Assembly: GCF_010692325.1 (NCBI RefSeq)
Contig: NZ_JAAHHW010000021.1
Location: 1 to 64,000 of the forward strand
Length of the DNA stretch: 64,000 bases
From: Moorena sp. SIO3I8
GTDB lineage: Bacteria; Cyanobacteriota; Cyanobacteriia; Cyanobacteriales; Coleofasciculaceae
Direction of reading: 5' to 3'
Part shown: one piece after another, positions 8,905-18,002 of the stretch
Layout: every line of letters starts with the position of its first letter
How positions within the stretch are numbered: the stretch's first letter is position 1
Translations under genes and position numbers: made by a program
The notes under the pieces: generated by a model
What the model was told of the DNA's origin: nothing
Seen by the model: only the letters and a program-made list of their open reading frames with translations
The model's database searches: none

Positions 8905-9030
8905 AAGATGCCCGTTCCACAAAAGATGCCCGTTCCACAAAAGATGCCCGTTCCACAAAAGATGCCCGTTCCACAAAAGATGCCCGTTCCACAAAAGATG
9001 CCCGTTCCACAAAAGATGCCCGTTCCACCG
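8905..9030 (+). repeat. 18-bp minisatellite, seven units
   Basis: Seven copies of AAGATGCCCGTTCCACAA in perfect tandem, the last changing to a CCG ending. Because the unit is divisible by three, long open frames without biological meaning run through it. The unit core GGAACGGGCATCTT (reverse strand) is nearly the same as the core of the 17-bp array at 39583. Confidence 0.9.
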
Positions 9031-9136
9031 ATTCCCAAGGCGGGATACTGGCAAGATGCCAGTTCCACCGATTCCCAAGGCAGGATACTGGCATCTTGCC
9101 CGTTCTACCGATTCCCGATTACCTACTCCCTACTGC

Positions 9137-12100
9137 CTACTCCCTACTCCCTACTCCCGAATGGCAATCAAGATTGGGCAATATCTGATCAACAGGAGTA
9201 CCCCTAAACGGATGGGCGGTCAGAATAATCGTGCCATCCTTTGCTGTTACCCAGCCTTGGGCTTCGATAATCACTTTTTTTTCTTGGGGAGGTTGAGGCT
9301 GTGTTACTGAAGGTTGCTGCTGTAATCGTTGTCTGCTGGTGCTGGCTAAGCCAGGACGAGTTCGCCACCCCACTGTTCTGTGGGCATTAATCACCGGATC
9401 TTCTGGAGTCGGTGGTAAACCCCCTTTTCCGGTAATGAAAAAGGAACTCCCGCCAGCAATCCGATTATTCTCAAAGCCACAAAGGTCATTGGCCAGGATC
9501 GCTTCTGCATCTACAGGGCTTCCTGGCAATTCGGTTAAGCCTGAGGTGGGGTCTACCTGTGAGATGTTGAGGATTACGTCACCGTTGAAGGATGAGCCAA
9601 GGTTGGAGGTGGAAGTGATGTCATTGTCTGGAGTGAGACGGTCGCGAAACTCTAAGCCAAAGATGCCTTGGGCATTAATCTCAACACGACCTCCTCGACC
9701 TTCTTCAGCATTGGCGGTAATGTCGCTATTTCCCAGACCGACTAGGGTATCAGTATCAATAAATATATTGCCCCCATCGGTATTCTGGGCGTCAGTATTA
9801 ATTTTGCTTTCGTTGAGGAGTCGGATGTCACCAGCTTCTAGGATAATATTGCCTTCTTGTCCTGCTGTTTCTGCTGTGATGATTCCTTTGTTGTCAAGGA
9901 AGATGGAGTTAGCATTAATCTCTACCTTGCCTGCTGAAGTTCTCTGTTCAAAACTTCTAGCACTAACTTCTGCTCCATCAGAGATTATTAACTTGTCAGT
10001 GGTAATATTCAACAACTCTCCGGCATTTCCTGTGCCTTCAGTTAGAGTAAACAAGCCGCTGGGAAACTCACCATCGGCTGAGGTACTAGTACCAATGATT
10101 TGAACACTAGAGGAGGCATTGACAGTCACATTTCCCCCGTCCCCTTGACCAAAAGTGGCAGCTGAAACTTGTGCTCCATCTTTGAGAATTAACTTGCCAG
10201 TGGTAATATTGAGATCTCCCGCTTTTCCTTTCCCTTGAGTTTGAGTAGACAAGCGACTGAGACGCCGACCATCAGCTGAGGTACCAATCACTTGAACCGT
10301 AGAGGAAGTATTCACATTCAAATCTCCCCCATTCCCTTCACCAAAAGTGCCAGCTGAAACTTGTGCTCCATCAGATACAATTAATTGCCCAGTGTTAATA
10401 CTCAAATTTTGCGCATTTCCTATCCCTTCAGTTTGAGTAAACAAGCCGCTGGAAATCCTGCCATCGGCTGAGGTACCAATCAGTTGAACAGATTCAGAGG
10501 CATCCACAGTCAAATTTCCCCCATCCCCTTCACCAACAGTGGCAGCTGAAACTTGTGCTCCATCAGATACAATTAATTGCCCAGTGGTAATATTTAACTC
10601 TCCCGCATTTCCTGTCCCTTGAGTTTGAGTACGCAAGCTGCTGCCAATCCGACCATCGGCTGAGGTACCAATCACTTGAACCGTAGAGTCGGCATTCACA
10701 GTCAAATCTCCCCCGTCCCCTTCACCAAAAGTACTAGCTGAAACCGCTGCTCCATCAGATACCATTAACTGCCCAGTGGCAATACTCACATTTCCTGCTT
10801 TTCCTATCCCTTCAGTTTGAGTAAACAAGCGGCTGGTAAACCCACCATCTGCTGAGGTACCAATCAGTTGAAAAGATTCAGAGGCATCCACTGTCACATT
10901 TCCGGCGTCCCCTTGACCAATAGTGCTAGCATTAACAACTGCTCCATCAGAGACGATTAACTCCCCAGTGGTAATACTGACATCTCCCCCTTTTCCTATC
11001 CCAGAAGTTAGAGCAAGCAAGCCGCTGCGAGACCGACCATCGGCTGAGGTACCCATCACTTGAACCTTGGAAGAGGCATCCACAGTCAAATTTCCGCCGT
11101 CCCCTTCACCCCTTGTGCTAGCATCAAAAACTGCTCCATCAGAGACGATTAACTCCCCAGTGGTAATACTGACATTTCCCCCTTTTCCTATCCCAGAAGT
11201 TAGAGCAAACAAGCCGCTGGGAATCCTACCATCGGCTGAGGTACCAATCACTTGAACCTTAGAAGAGGCATCCACAGTCAAATTTCCGCCGTCCCTTTCA
11301 CCCAAAGTGCTAACTGAAACAAATGCTCCATCAGAGACGATTAACTCCCCAGTGGTAATACTGACATCTCCCGCTTTTCCTATCCCAGAACTTAGAGCAA
11401 ACAAGCCGCTGGGCAACTGACCATTAGCTGAAGTACCAATCACTTGAACAGTAGAGTCCGCATCCACTGTCAAATTTCCGCTGTCCCCTTCACCAAAAGT
11501 GCTAGCTGAAACTTGTGCTCCATCAGAGACCATTAACTGCCCAGTGGTAATACTCACATCTCCCGCTTTTCCTGTTGCTCCTGGAAGAACTAGGGCTCCC
11601 AAGAGGCTGCGAGTACCATCAGACGCACCAACCACTCGCACAGATTCAGTGGCATCCACTGTCAAATCTCCCCCCTGTCCTGAGCCGGATACATTAGCAC
11701 CTATAATAGAACCATCCTCAAGACTCAACTGAGAAGCATCAACAACTATGCCACCGCCACTGCCACTACCTTCGGTATTCGCAAACACAAAAGAGCGATC
11801 GCGTAAACTCACATTAGCTCCCTGCACCTGGATACTGCCACCACTTTCGCCACTGGTAATAACAAAAGCACCGTCAGACAAACTAATATCCTGAAACGCT
11901 GGAACTGCTGAATAATCCAACACAAAACTAGTATCGGTTGGGGTCAAGTTCACCACACCATTACCCACACTCCCCAGCTCAATCCGTCCATCCAATGCAG
12001 CTATCAAACCACCAGGAATAGTAACCTCACCACCAATCAGCCCTAAGGTTTGACCATTTGGTACCAAAAACAGACTAGACTGATTAGTAATACTTCCGGG

Positions 12101-12634
12101 ATTTGAGCCATATTGCAACCCAGATGGAATATTAATAGTTAATAACGGTTTATCATTGGGATTTTTTGCGCTGAATACTGTGCCATCGTCAAACAATATA
12201 CTATCAGCAGTACTCCCAAAAAATGAGCCTCCCAGATCGAGTCTGCTATTGGACCCGAATACAATACCATTGGGATTTATCAAAAATAAATTAGCATTTC
12301 CCAATACTCCCAGAGTCCCCAAAATATTAGAAACATTTGTTCCAGTTACCCGACTCAGGATGTTGGCAACTCCTGCTGGATTCGCAAAATAAACTCGCCC
12401 AAACTCGGCCACATTGAAATCCGAAAAGCTGTGGAAGAGATTACTGTCTCTAATCGCTCCACCTTCTATCAAATCTGCCAGGGCACCATTAATAGTCACA
12501 TTGGGTGTTACTACAGAACTGACCTTACCGAGGGTATTATCTGGGGTTATTTGCCCTAATGCCGTAGTTGCACCCAGTAGAGAACAAAGAACAAAAGGAC
12601 TTGCTGCGACAAGTTGGTCAATCCGAGGTTTCAT
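9137..12634 (-). CDS. TPS-type hemagglutinin-like exoprotein (TpsA)
   Basis: A secreted, probably beta-helical surface protein of about 1165 residues. It begins with a signal peptide ([20 protein letters not shown]...) and a filamentous-hemagglutinin N-terminal TPS domain (about residues 30-160, with [23 protein letters not shown] and [15 protein letters not shown]), which targets export through a TpsB outer-membrane pore. No tpsB is visible here. About ten repeats of roughly 71 residues follow, each with ITTGxLIVSDGAxVSA and [11 protein letters not shown], nearly identical in DNA. The C-terminal part is low-complexity, and the final GVGSRE is encoded by the adjoining heptamer array. The ATG at 12634 is preferred over an upstream TTG. 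Confidence 0.9.
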   Translation of the reverse strand: MKPRIDQLVAASPFVLCSLLGATTALGQITPDNTLGKVSSVVTPNVTINGALADLIEGGAIRDSNLFHSFSDFNVAEFGRVYFANPAGVANILSRVTGTNVSNILGTLGVLGNANLFLINPNGIVFGSNSRLDLGGSFFGSTADSILFDDGTVFSAKNPNDKPLLTINIPSGLQYGSNPGSITNQSSLFLVPNGQTLGLIGGEVTIPGGLIAALDGRIELGSVGNGVVNLTPTDTSFVLDYSAVPAFQDISLSDGAFVITSGESGGSIQVQGANVSLRDRSFVFANTEGSGSGGGIVVDASQLSLEDGSIIGANVSGSGQGGDLTVDATESVRVVGASDGTRSLLGALVLPGATGKAGDVSITTGQLMVSDGAQVSASTFGEGDSGNLTVDADSTVQVIGTSANGQLPSGLFALSSGIGKAGDVSITTGELIVSDGAFVSVSTLGERDGGNLTVDASSKVQVIGTSADGRIPSGLFALTSGIGKGGNVSITTGELIVSDGAVFDASTRGEGDGGNLTVDASSKVQVMGTSADGRSRSGLLALTSGIGKGGDVSITTGELIVSDGAVVNASTIGQGDAGNVTVDASESFQLIGTSADGGFTSRLFTQTEGIGKAGNVSIATGQLMVSDGAAVSASTFGEGDGGDLTVNADSTVQVIGTSADGRIGSSLRTQTQGTGNAGELNITTGQLIVSDGAQVSAATVGEGDGGNLTVDASESVQLIGTSADGRISSGLFTQTEGIGNAQNLSINTGQLIVSDGAQVSAGTFGEGNGGDLNVNTSSTVQVIGTSADGRRLSRLSTQTQGKGKAGDLNITTGKLILKDGAQVSAATFGQGDGGNVTVNASSSVQIIGTSTSADGEFPSGLFTLTEGTGNAGELLNITTDKLIISDGAEVSARSFEQRTSAGKVEINANSIFLDNKGIITAETAGQEGNIILEAGDIRLLNESKINTDAQNTDGGNIFIDTDTLVGLGNSDITANAEEGRGGRVEINAQGIFGLEFRDRLTPDNDITSTSNLGSSFNGDVILNISQVDPTSGLTELPGSPVDAEAILANDLCGFENNRIAGGSSFFITGKGGLPPTPEDPVINAHRTVGWRTRPGLASTSRQRLQQQPSVTQPQPPQEKKVIIEAQGWVTAKDGTIILTAHPFRGTPVDQILPNLDCHSGVGSRE

Positions 12635-13064
12635 GTTAATCAATAAAGATGCTCCCGATTTCTCGGATTATTTCATAAACTATGAATTAAGCTTTATTGA
12701 TGTAACAATTCTTGAAAAGACTTTACTTGAACTTCATAAAAATATAGCAAAGGGAACAGGGAATAGGGAACAGGGAACAGGGAATAGGGAGTAGGGAGTA
12801 GGGAGTAGGGAGTAGCGATGCAGTCAACTATTATTACTGTTCTGGATTACCTGTTCTGGATTACCTATTTTGGATTACTTGTTCCCGATTCCCGATTCCC
12901 GATTCCCGATTCCCGATTCCCGATTCCCGATTCCCGATTCTAAATTCTAAATTCTTAATTCTAAATTCTAAATTCTAAATTACCTCTATTTAGTACCCTT
13001 TAAACTATCAAACTTATTATTTAAAAAGCCAGTAAAGATAGTAATCACTCGATGCTTTATATCC
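12635..13064. repeat. Intergenic with heptamer arrays
   Basis: Upstream region of the hemagglutinin-like gene. No other gene is seen. It holds GGGAACA/GGGAATA and GGGAGTA heptamers (about 12749-12815), three diverged TGGATTAC-type words (12840-12880), CCCGATT heptamers (about 12881-12940) and ATTCTAA heptamers (about 12940-12980). The junctions between heptamer types are abrupt. Confidence 0.75.
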
Positions 13065-13271
13065 TTAATATTCACACTTACCGACATCCCTGATGCTAGG
13101 GGAAATGATTCTCCCAAACGTAAGCATTGAGCTGACGGCTGACAGCTGAGAGCTGTTGAGGTTAATGAATTGTTTCTCAAAGATGAATTCGCTATAGTCC
13201 GCTAGGTCATCAATTCCTACCAAGTTTAAAATAATTTCAGTTATAAGCCAAACGATGATTTTATGCCACAT
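13065..13271 (-). CDS. Small conserved cyanobacterial protein with repeat-derived tail
   Basis: The first 35 or so residues (MWHKIIVWLITEIILN ... ADYSEFIFEKQ) resemble a short cyanobacterial protein of unknown function with one hydrophobic helix and a conserved ADYSEFIFE-like end. The remaining residues, from SSQLSAVSS on, are encoded by a dispersed GTCAGCCGTCAGCTCAATGC-type repeat also found near 39500, 43820 and 50110. The natural C-terminus therefore seems to have been replaced by repeat insertion. Expression is unproven. Confidence 0.45.
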   Translation of the reverse strand: MWHKIIVWLITEIILNLVGIDDLADYSEFIFEKQFINLNSSQLSAVSSMLTFGRIISPSIRDVGKCEY

Positions 13272-13657
13272 TACCCTGTCCTCTTTACCTGTCTAGTTTT
13301 AGAGTAATGAGCAGAGCCAGGAATACTGTCTCATTTTTTGCATCAGTTTTTGAATCAAGTGTTTTTATTAAGCTGATATTTGTGATTTTTATTAGATTAA
13401 TTTAAGGCTGTATTCAGATTAAGTTTAAGTTACTTTCAGATTGACCAATAAATAGAGATACTCAACAAGCTTAGGGGTGGTTATAGCATAGTAATCAAGA
13501 CTATTTATCTCAGTTTTTGTATCAGTTTTGCGATTTTATTCAGACTTATATCATTTTGAGCTCATATTACAGCGTTTTTTAATTCGGTGAGGTACACAGG
13601 ATTTTTTCCCTGTTCCCTGTTCCCGGGAGCATGTCAGTTTTGTTAATTCCTGGTTTA

Positions 13658-13770
13658 GATCCCCCTAAATCCCCCTTAATAAGGGGGACTTTTGAATTGA
13701 ATCGAATTCTTAATCACAGGGAGTTTTTCATCTAATTCCCCCCTTTTTTAAGGGGGGTTAGGGGGGATCC
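13658..13770. repeat. Palindromic GATCCCCCTAA repeat element (113 bp)
   Basis: The outer arms GATCCCCCTAAATCCCCCTT and AAGGGGGGTTAGGGGGGATC are long inverted repeats, with a CCCCCTTAATAAGGGGG hairpin next to the left arm and CCCCCCTTTTTTAAGGGGGG next to the right arm. A shorter relative lies at about 3897-3932. Elements of this kind are widely dispersed in filamentous cyanobacteria and are non-coding. Confidence 0.75.
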
Positions 13771-13905
13771 ATGTACCTAATTACAAAGGTGACATGCTCC
13801 CCCTGCTCCCTGCTCCCTACTCCCTACTCCCTACTCCCTAGGAATTTATACCTCACCCAATTGAAAACTGCTATATGGTTTTTATGTAAGCTATTGAGCT
13901 TAGAT

Positions 13906-13939
13906 AAAAAATGCGATCGCTAATCTAACTAGCGATCGC
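13906..13939 (-). terminator. Rho-independent terminator built from two HIP1 sites
   Basis: Read on the minus strand downstream of the RTX-type gene stop, TAGCGATCGC arms (13930-13939 and 13913-13922) form a perfect 10-bp stem with a 7-base loop, followed by ATTTTTT. Both arms are HIP1 octamers plus TA. Position about 70 bases after the stop codon and the T-run fit an intrinsic terminator. Confidence 0.7.
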
Positions 13940-14007
13940 TAACAGTCTTGGGTAAACACCTTTTATGTAAGAACTAATCGGAACAGTCTTGGGATTAAAC
14001 TAATGTG

Positions 14008-15702
14008 TTACACAAATGCATTAAATGCCTGCTCAGCAGCATCAAGATTGCCGAATACAGTCAGATTATCCTCGCCGCCAAGGATGGCTACTACCGCTTC
14101 TTGACCACTAACTGTTTCGCGACCGAAACTAATATTGCCCAAGAACTCATCAGCGAAATCAAAGCTATCCCCTGCCTGAAAGTCAGTGATTTGGTCAAAA
14201 TCCTGGAAACCGTCTTGGAAGATTTCACTGCCGAAGGCGAAGATGTCTGCACCTGAATTGCCAGTTAACAAGTCATTGCCAACCCCTCCGTTCAAGACAT
14301 CATTAACGCTACCACCAATGAGAGTATCATTGCCTTCATTACCGAAAACAGTACCATTAACAGTGCCTGCGATACCATCATAGGTATCATCACCCGCACT
14401 GAGTAGAACATCGCCGTTGATAGTGCCTTGGTTAACAATAGTTACGTCACCCTCAGCATCCTGAACATCAATAGCCACCTGAGGGCTGCCTGCAACAACA
14501 CCACCGTTGATAGTGCCCCTGTTAATGATTTCGCCGTTGAGTTCGACTCCGTCCTCAATCAGTACTGCCGCATCAGTTTCTGAGGTCAAGGTGCCTTCAT
14601 TGACAATATCACCATTGAAGACTGAGAGGTCAGTATTAGTACCCTGTCTGAGGCGAACAGCAGTAGCTCGGTTGTTGCCCACCGGCACACCACGTCCGAT
14701 CACCGTACCTCGATTAATTACGCTACCTGTGACATCAGCACCGAGTTGTAGAGAAATGGCATCTCCATCATTGCCTTCACCCACATCGATCAGACCACTA
14801 CTTTCGTTCACAATCGAGTAGGAAAGCGCACTCTGGTCAGTGTAAACCACACCATCCCGGGGACTGGCAGAGGTGAGAATCTGACCGAAGTTTTGAAGGC
14901 TAATATCTTGACCACCGATATTTACGGCACGACTAGCACTAGTGATAGTACCGAAATTTTGCAGCGCCCCAGAAGAGGTACCGCCATTGCCAAAGCTGAC
15001 GCCATTGAAAGCACCATCAATCGTACCGTTGTTAACGATTGTACCGTTGAGTTCGACTCCCGACTCAATCAGGACACCACTGTCAGTTTCTGAGGTCAAG
15101 GTGCCTTCATTGACAATATCACCATTGAAGACTGAGACATCCGCTCCTCCGATGTCAGTACCCTGTCTGAGGCGAATCGCAGTAGCTTGGTTGTTACCCA
15201 CCGGCACACCACGTCCGATCACCGTACCTTGATTAACCACACTGCCTGTGACATTAGCACCGAGTTGTAGAGAAATGGCATCTCCATCATTCCCCTCACC
15301 CACATCAATTACAGCATCAGGACCGTTGAAAATATCATAGGATGTAGCAGTCTGGTCAGCGTAAACGACACCATCCCGAGGACTTGCAGAGGAGATAATC
15401 TGGGCTAAGTTATCAACCCTGATGTTCTGACCACCGATGTTGACGGGACGACTATCACTGGTAATCAAGCCTTGGTTGGTTAATGTGCCAGAAGAAGCAC
15501 CACCATTAAAGAAGTTGACACCGTTGAAGCTACCATCAATTGTCCCTGTTTCTGCGTTAAAAATGCTGGCATTAGTGCCGGTGATATCAACAGCACTACC
15601 ATCAACATCTAATGTACCGAATACGGTTAAAGAATCCCCTACTCCAGGTAGTACTACGGGCTCGGTTAGAGTTTCTCCAGTGGGAATAAAAGTGTTTGAC
15701 AT
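14008..15702 (-). CDS. Repeat protein with RTX-type calcium-binding C-terminus
   Basis: A 564-residue acidic protein without a classical signal peptide. The body has two long near-identical repeats of about 170 residues (GTIDGSFNGVNFFNGG... VDVGEGNDGDAISLQLGA...), predicted beta-rich. The C-terminal part has RTX nonapeptide-like repeats (GNEGNDTLIGGSVNDVLNGGVGNDLLTGNSGAD broken by short segments), which bind calcium in type I-secreted proteins. A secretion role is inferred; no transporter is nearby. The start at 15702 (MSNTFIPTGE) is fixed by a strong GGAGGA six bases upstream; an in-frame ATG 63 bases further up lacks this. The hairpin at 13906-13939 ends the transcript. Upstream DNA carries many CTCAGTTTTTG words. 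Confidence 0.85.
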   Translation of the reverse strand: MSNTFIPTGETLTEPVVLPGVGDSLTVFGTLDVDGSAVDITGTNASIFNAETGTIDGSFNGVNFFNGGASSGTLTNQGLITSDSRPVNIGGQNIRVDNLAQIISSASPRDGVVYADQTATSYDIFNGPDAVIDVGEGNDGDAISLQLGANVTGSVVNQGTVIGRGVPVGNNQATAIRLRQGTDIGGADVSVFNGDIVNEGTLTSETDSGVLIESGVELNGTIVNNGTIDGAFNGVSFGNGGTSSGALQNFGTITSASRAVNIGGQDISLQNFGQILTSASPRDGVVYTDQSALSYSIVNESSGLIDVGEGNDGDAISLQLGADVTGSVINRGTVIGRGVPVGNNRATAVRLRQGTNTDLSVFNGDIVNEGTLTSETDAAVLIEDGVELNGEIINRGTINGGVVAGSPQVAIDVQDAEGDVTIVNQGTINGDVLLSAGDDTYDGIAGTVNGTVFGNEGNDTLIGGSVNDVLNGGVGNDLLTGNSGADIFAFGSEIFQDGFQDFDQITDFQAGDSFDFADEFLGNISFGRETVSGQEAVVAILGGEDNLTVFGNLDAAEQAFNAFV

Positions 15703-16981
15703 CAAAGTTCCTCCGAATGCAAGTGAATGAAGTTGGTGAATGAAGTTGAGACTGGAAGTAAACACTGGTCTACCGGCAATAGACCAGTGTAATGTTTTTA
15801 ACCTCAGGCAAACATTGACCCTTAGGCAAAAACCATAGCTTTCAACAGGGCATTAGCGCTTTTGTCTAGCCGCTAAGGTGTCTATATTTCTACAATGGCA
15901 TTCGGATCAGAGCCTAATGTCTCAGTTTTTGTCTCAGTTTTTTACCTCAGTTATTTTAACTAGGCTTAGTTGTATAATTTTTTTCATACTTAACCCAGGG
16001 TGAGCTTAGATTTTTCTCAGAGTAATCTCAGGTTGAAGCATAAACCGATGAAATTAATCCTATTCAGAGCCGCTATATAGCATAAGTTTGAATAATAGTT
16101 GTCTCAGTTTTTGTCTCAGTTGTCTCAGTTTTGCTTTTTTTTCTCAGTTTGGCTTCAGTTTTATTTCATTGATACAGATTTTTTGAAGTCGGGAGTCGGG
16201 AGTCGGGAGTCGGGAGTCGGGAGTCGGGAGTCGGGAGTCGGGAGATGGGGAGATGAAATTGATGTTTAGCGGTGTGAGCGCTAAGAATTGGTATGACACA
16301 GGACTTACGCACTCAGATATATAAAATGTCTGTCACCCTCTGTTCCCAGATCCGCTGTTCCCAGATCCGCTGTTCCCAGATCCGCTGTTCCCTATAGCTA
16401 AAACCCTTGATTGTTGGTTTAACTGCCTAAAATGTCAATCATTTAACCTATCTACTTTAGTGATAGTGCTTAATTTTCGGCTGTTATCCCGGATCGGGTA
16501 ATCAGTTAACGAAGGTGTGATCTGGTTGATAGGGTTTATAAATCAGATCTAAACATAGGAGGTCTTTTTTTATTGTCCAATAAAACTCCGTATCTCTTTC
16601 CCCTCTTGCCTTTTGCCTCTTGTATGCAAGCCTTTTCCGGCAATAATTTTGTTTACAACCCAGATATAAACGCGCTGATCGGTTGTTAAACCATTTATTG
16701 CTGCCTCAGTTTTAGTCAAGGGTGTAAGTTTCTGTAGCATTGCTACTCAAACCCCCTATTGCAGCAGTAAGTCAAGAGTGATTTCTGTGCATTTATCCAC
16801 TAGACAGAGCTTGGTTAGTTAGCTAAACACCGCTCCACTCGCAGCTAGGGAGAGTTGGTTTGGTGAAGACCAAGCTTTTATTGTGCTGCTTTGCAACCAC
16901 AACGTTTTCTGATGGCTGCTTCTACTTAATCGGTGATCAAGGTCAGCAATTGGAATTCAGTGATGAGGATAGCTCAAAGTT
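15703..16981. promoter_or_regulatory. Long intergenic with CTCAGTTTTTG direct repeats and tandem arrays
   Basis: No gene is seen in about 1.28 kb. The word GTCTCAGTTTTT is directly repeated at 15919-15943, 16101-16137 and in variants up to about 16165 and 16704, at least seven copies, often one helical turn apart. Heptamers GGGAGTC fill about 16188-16240, and a 15-bp unit TGTTCCCAGATCCGC is repeated about four times at 16341-16390. The CTCAG words could be regulatory for the RTX-type gene or the sulfotransferase; this is inference. Confidence 0.55.
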
Positions 16982-17992
16982 ATGTCTATTTTTATGATCG
17001 GCACCCAACGCTCAGGCTCTAATTTATTGCGCCTGATGTTGAATCAGATCGGTGATCTCGCTGCTCCCCACTCCCCTCACATATTGCAGCGGATGATGCC
17101 ATTACTACCTAGCTATGGGGATTTGAGTCAAACGGACACCTTTACCCTCTTAGTAAATGATGTGTGTCGTTTAGTGGAACTCAATCCCGTCCCTTGGGAG
17201 GGTGTGAATTTAGATACAAAGGAAGTAATTTCCCTTTGCCGAGAGCGGTCTTTGGTGGCGATATTTGCCTCTGTCTACGATATTATGGCACAAACTTGGG
17301 GAGCAAAGCAATGGTGTTGCAAAAGTTTAGCCAACGTTTACTACCTGCCAGAGATTACCGCCTATTTGGAAAACGCTAAATTTATCTATTTGTACCGGGA
17401 TGGTCGAGATGTGGCGGTTTCTTTTAAGAAGGCAGTGGTTGGAGAAAAGCACTTCTACCATATTGCTCAAGAATGGGCAAAAGCTCAGCGTTTAGCACTC
17501 CAGATGCGCTCTCGCCTAAGTCCCGAGAGGTTTTTCAGTATCAGTTATGAAACCCTAATCAGCTCTCCTGAGACGACTCTGCAGGATCTGTGTAATTTCC
17601 TAGGGGTGCAGTATACTCCTGAGATGCTGGATTTCCATCAATCCCAGGAAGCTTCGAATGCTGCAACGTCTAGCTCCCTATGGAGTAATGTAACCCAACC
17701 TGTCATTAAACAAAACACTAAGAAGTTTCTCCAGGAAGCTACGGATGAGGAAATCCTGATTTTTGAATTGGTGGCGGGAGATGTACTTGATGCTCTCGGT
17801 TACGAACGGGTTGGGATTCTTAAAGGCAAAGAAATCAAATTCAGCAGCACTGCGATCGCTAAATTTAATGCGATTAACCAAAGGTTAAAAGCAGAAGTAC
17901 GCCAAAAGATGGATCCTGAGGACTTAAAGCGACGGGATCGCCAAGCCACTTTGCTCAAAGAGATTAAAGCACGCCAGACCGTAGTGGCTTAA
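16982..17992 (+). CDS. Sulfotransferase family protein
   Basis: A 336-residue PAPS-dependent sulfotransferase-like protein. The 5'-phosphosulfate loop is IGTQRSGSNLLRLMLNQ at the N-terminus, and the 3'-phosphate-binding motif is YLYRDGRDVAVSFKKA (about residues 138-153). The acceptor is unknown; in cyanobacteria such enzymes sulfate polysaccharides, lipids or secondary metabolites. The ATG at 16982 sits 10 residues before the P-loop-like motif, which leaves no room for a signal peptide. The chromate-transporter-like gene starts 10 bases downstream, so the two form an operon. Confidence 0.9.
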   Translation: MSIFMIGTQRSGSNLLRLMLNQIGDLAAPHSPHILQRMMPLLPSYGDLSQTDTFTLLVNDVCRLVELNPVPWEGVNLDTKEVISLCRERSLVAIFASVYDIMAQTWGAKQWCCKSLANVYYLPEITAYLENAKFIYLYRDGRDVAVSFKKAVVGEKHFYHIAQEWAKAQRLALQMRSRLSPERFFSISYETLISSPETTLQDLCNFLGVQYTPEMLDFHQSQEASNAATSSSLWSNVTQPVIKQNTKKFLQEATDEEILIFELVAGDVLDALGYERVGILKGKEIKFSSTAIAKFNAINQRLKAEVRQKMDPEDLKRRDRQATLLKEIKARQTVVA

Positions 17993-18002
17993 ATAACTGA
18001 CT

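Larger units (their letters stand above)
8379..9136. other. Intergenic: MITE-like element, minisatellite, dispersed repeat
   Basis: No protein gene is supported. The stretch contains a MITE-like element (8480-8609), an isolated CTCAGTTTTTG word at 8746, the dispersed GGGCATCCTGCC block (about 8839-8904), an 18-bp minisatellite (8905-9030), two larger copies of GATTCCCAAGGC-GGATACTGGCA (9034-9090), and a CTCCCTA heptamer array to 9160 that overlaps the end of the hemagglutinin-like gene. Confidence 0.7.
13272..14007. other. Intergenic: CTCAG words, palindromic element, heptamers, HIP1 hairpin
   Basis: No gene is seen. TCTCAGTTTTTG-like words occur at about 13328-13352 and 13508-13530. A minus-strand copy of the CTCACCGAATT tail lies at about 13570-13600, followed by heptamers. 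A palindromic element spans 13658-13770. CTCCCTA heptamers lie at about 13802-13843 and a plus-strand tail CTCACCCAATTGAAAACTG at about 13853-13871. The terminator of the next gene is at 13906-13939. Confidence 0.7.

Noticed and set aside
9339-10103. 254-codon plus-strand frame
   Set aside because: It lies wholly opposite the hemagglutinin-like gene, follows its internal repeats, and has no motif.
12986-13180. 64-codon minus-strand frame overlapping the small 13065 gene
   Set aside because: Different frame from the conserved MWHKIIVW protein; composed of repeat-derived and low-complexity sequence.
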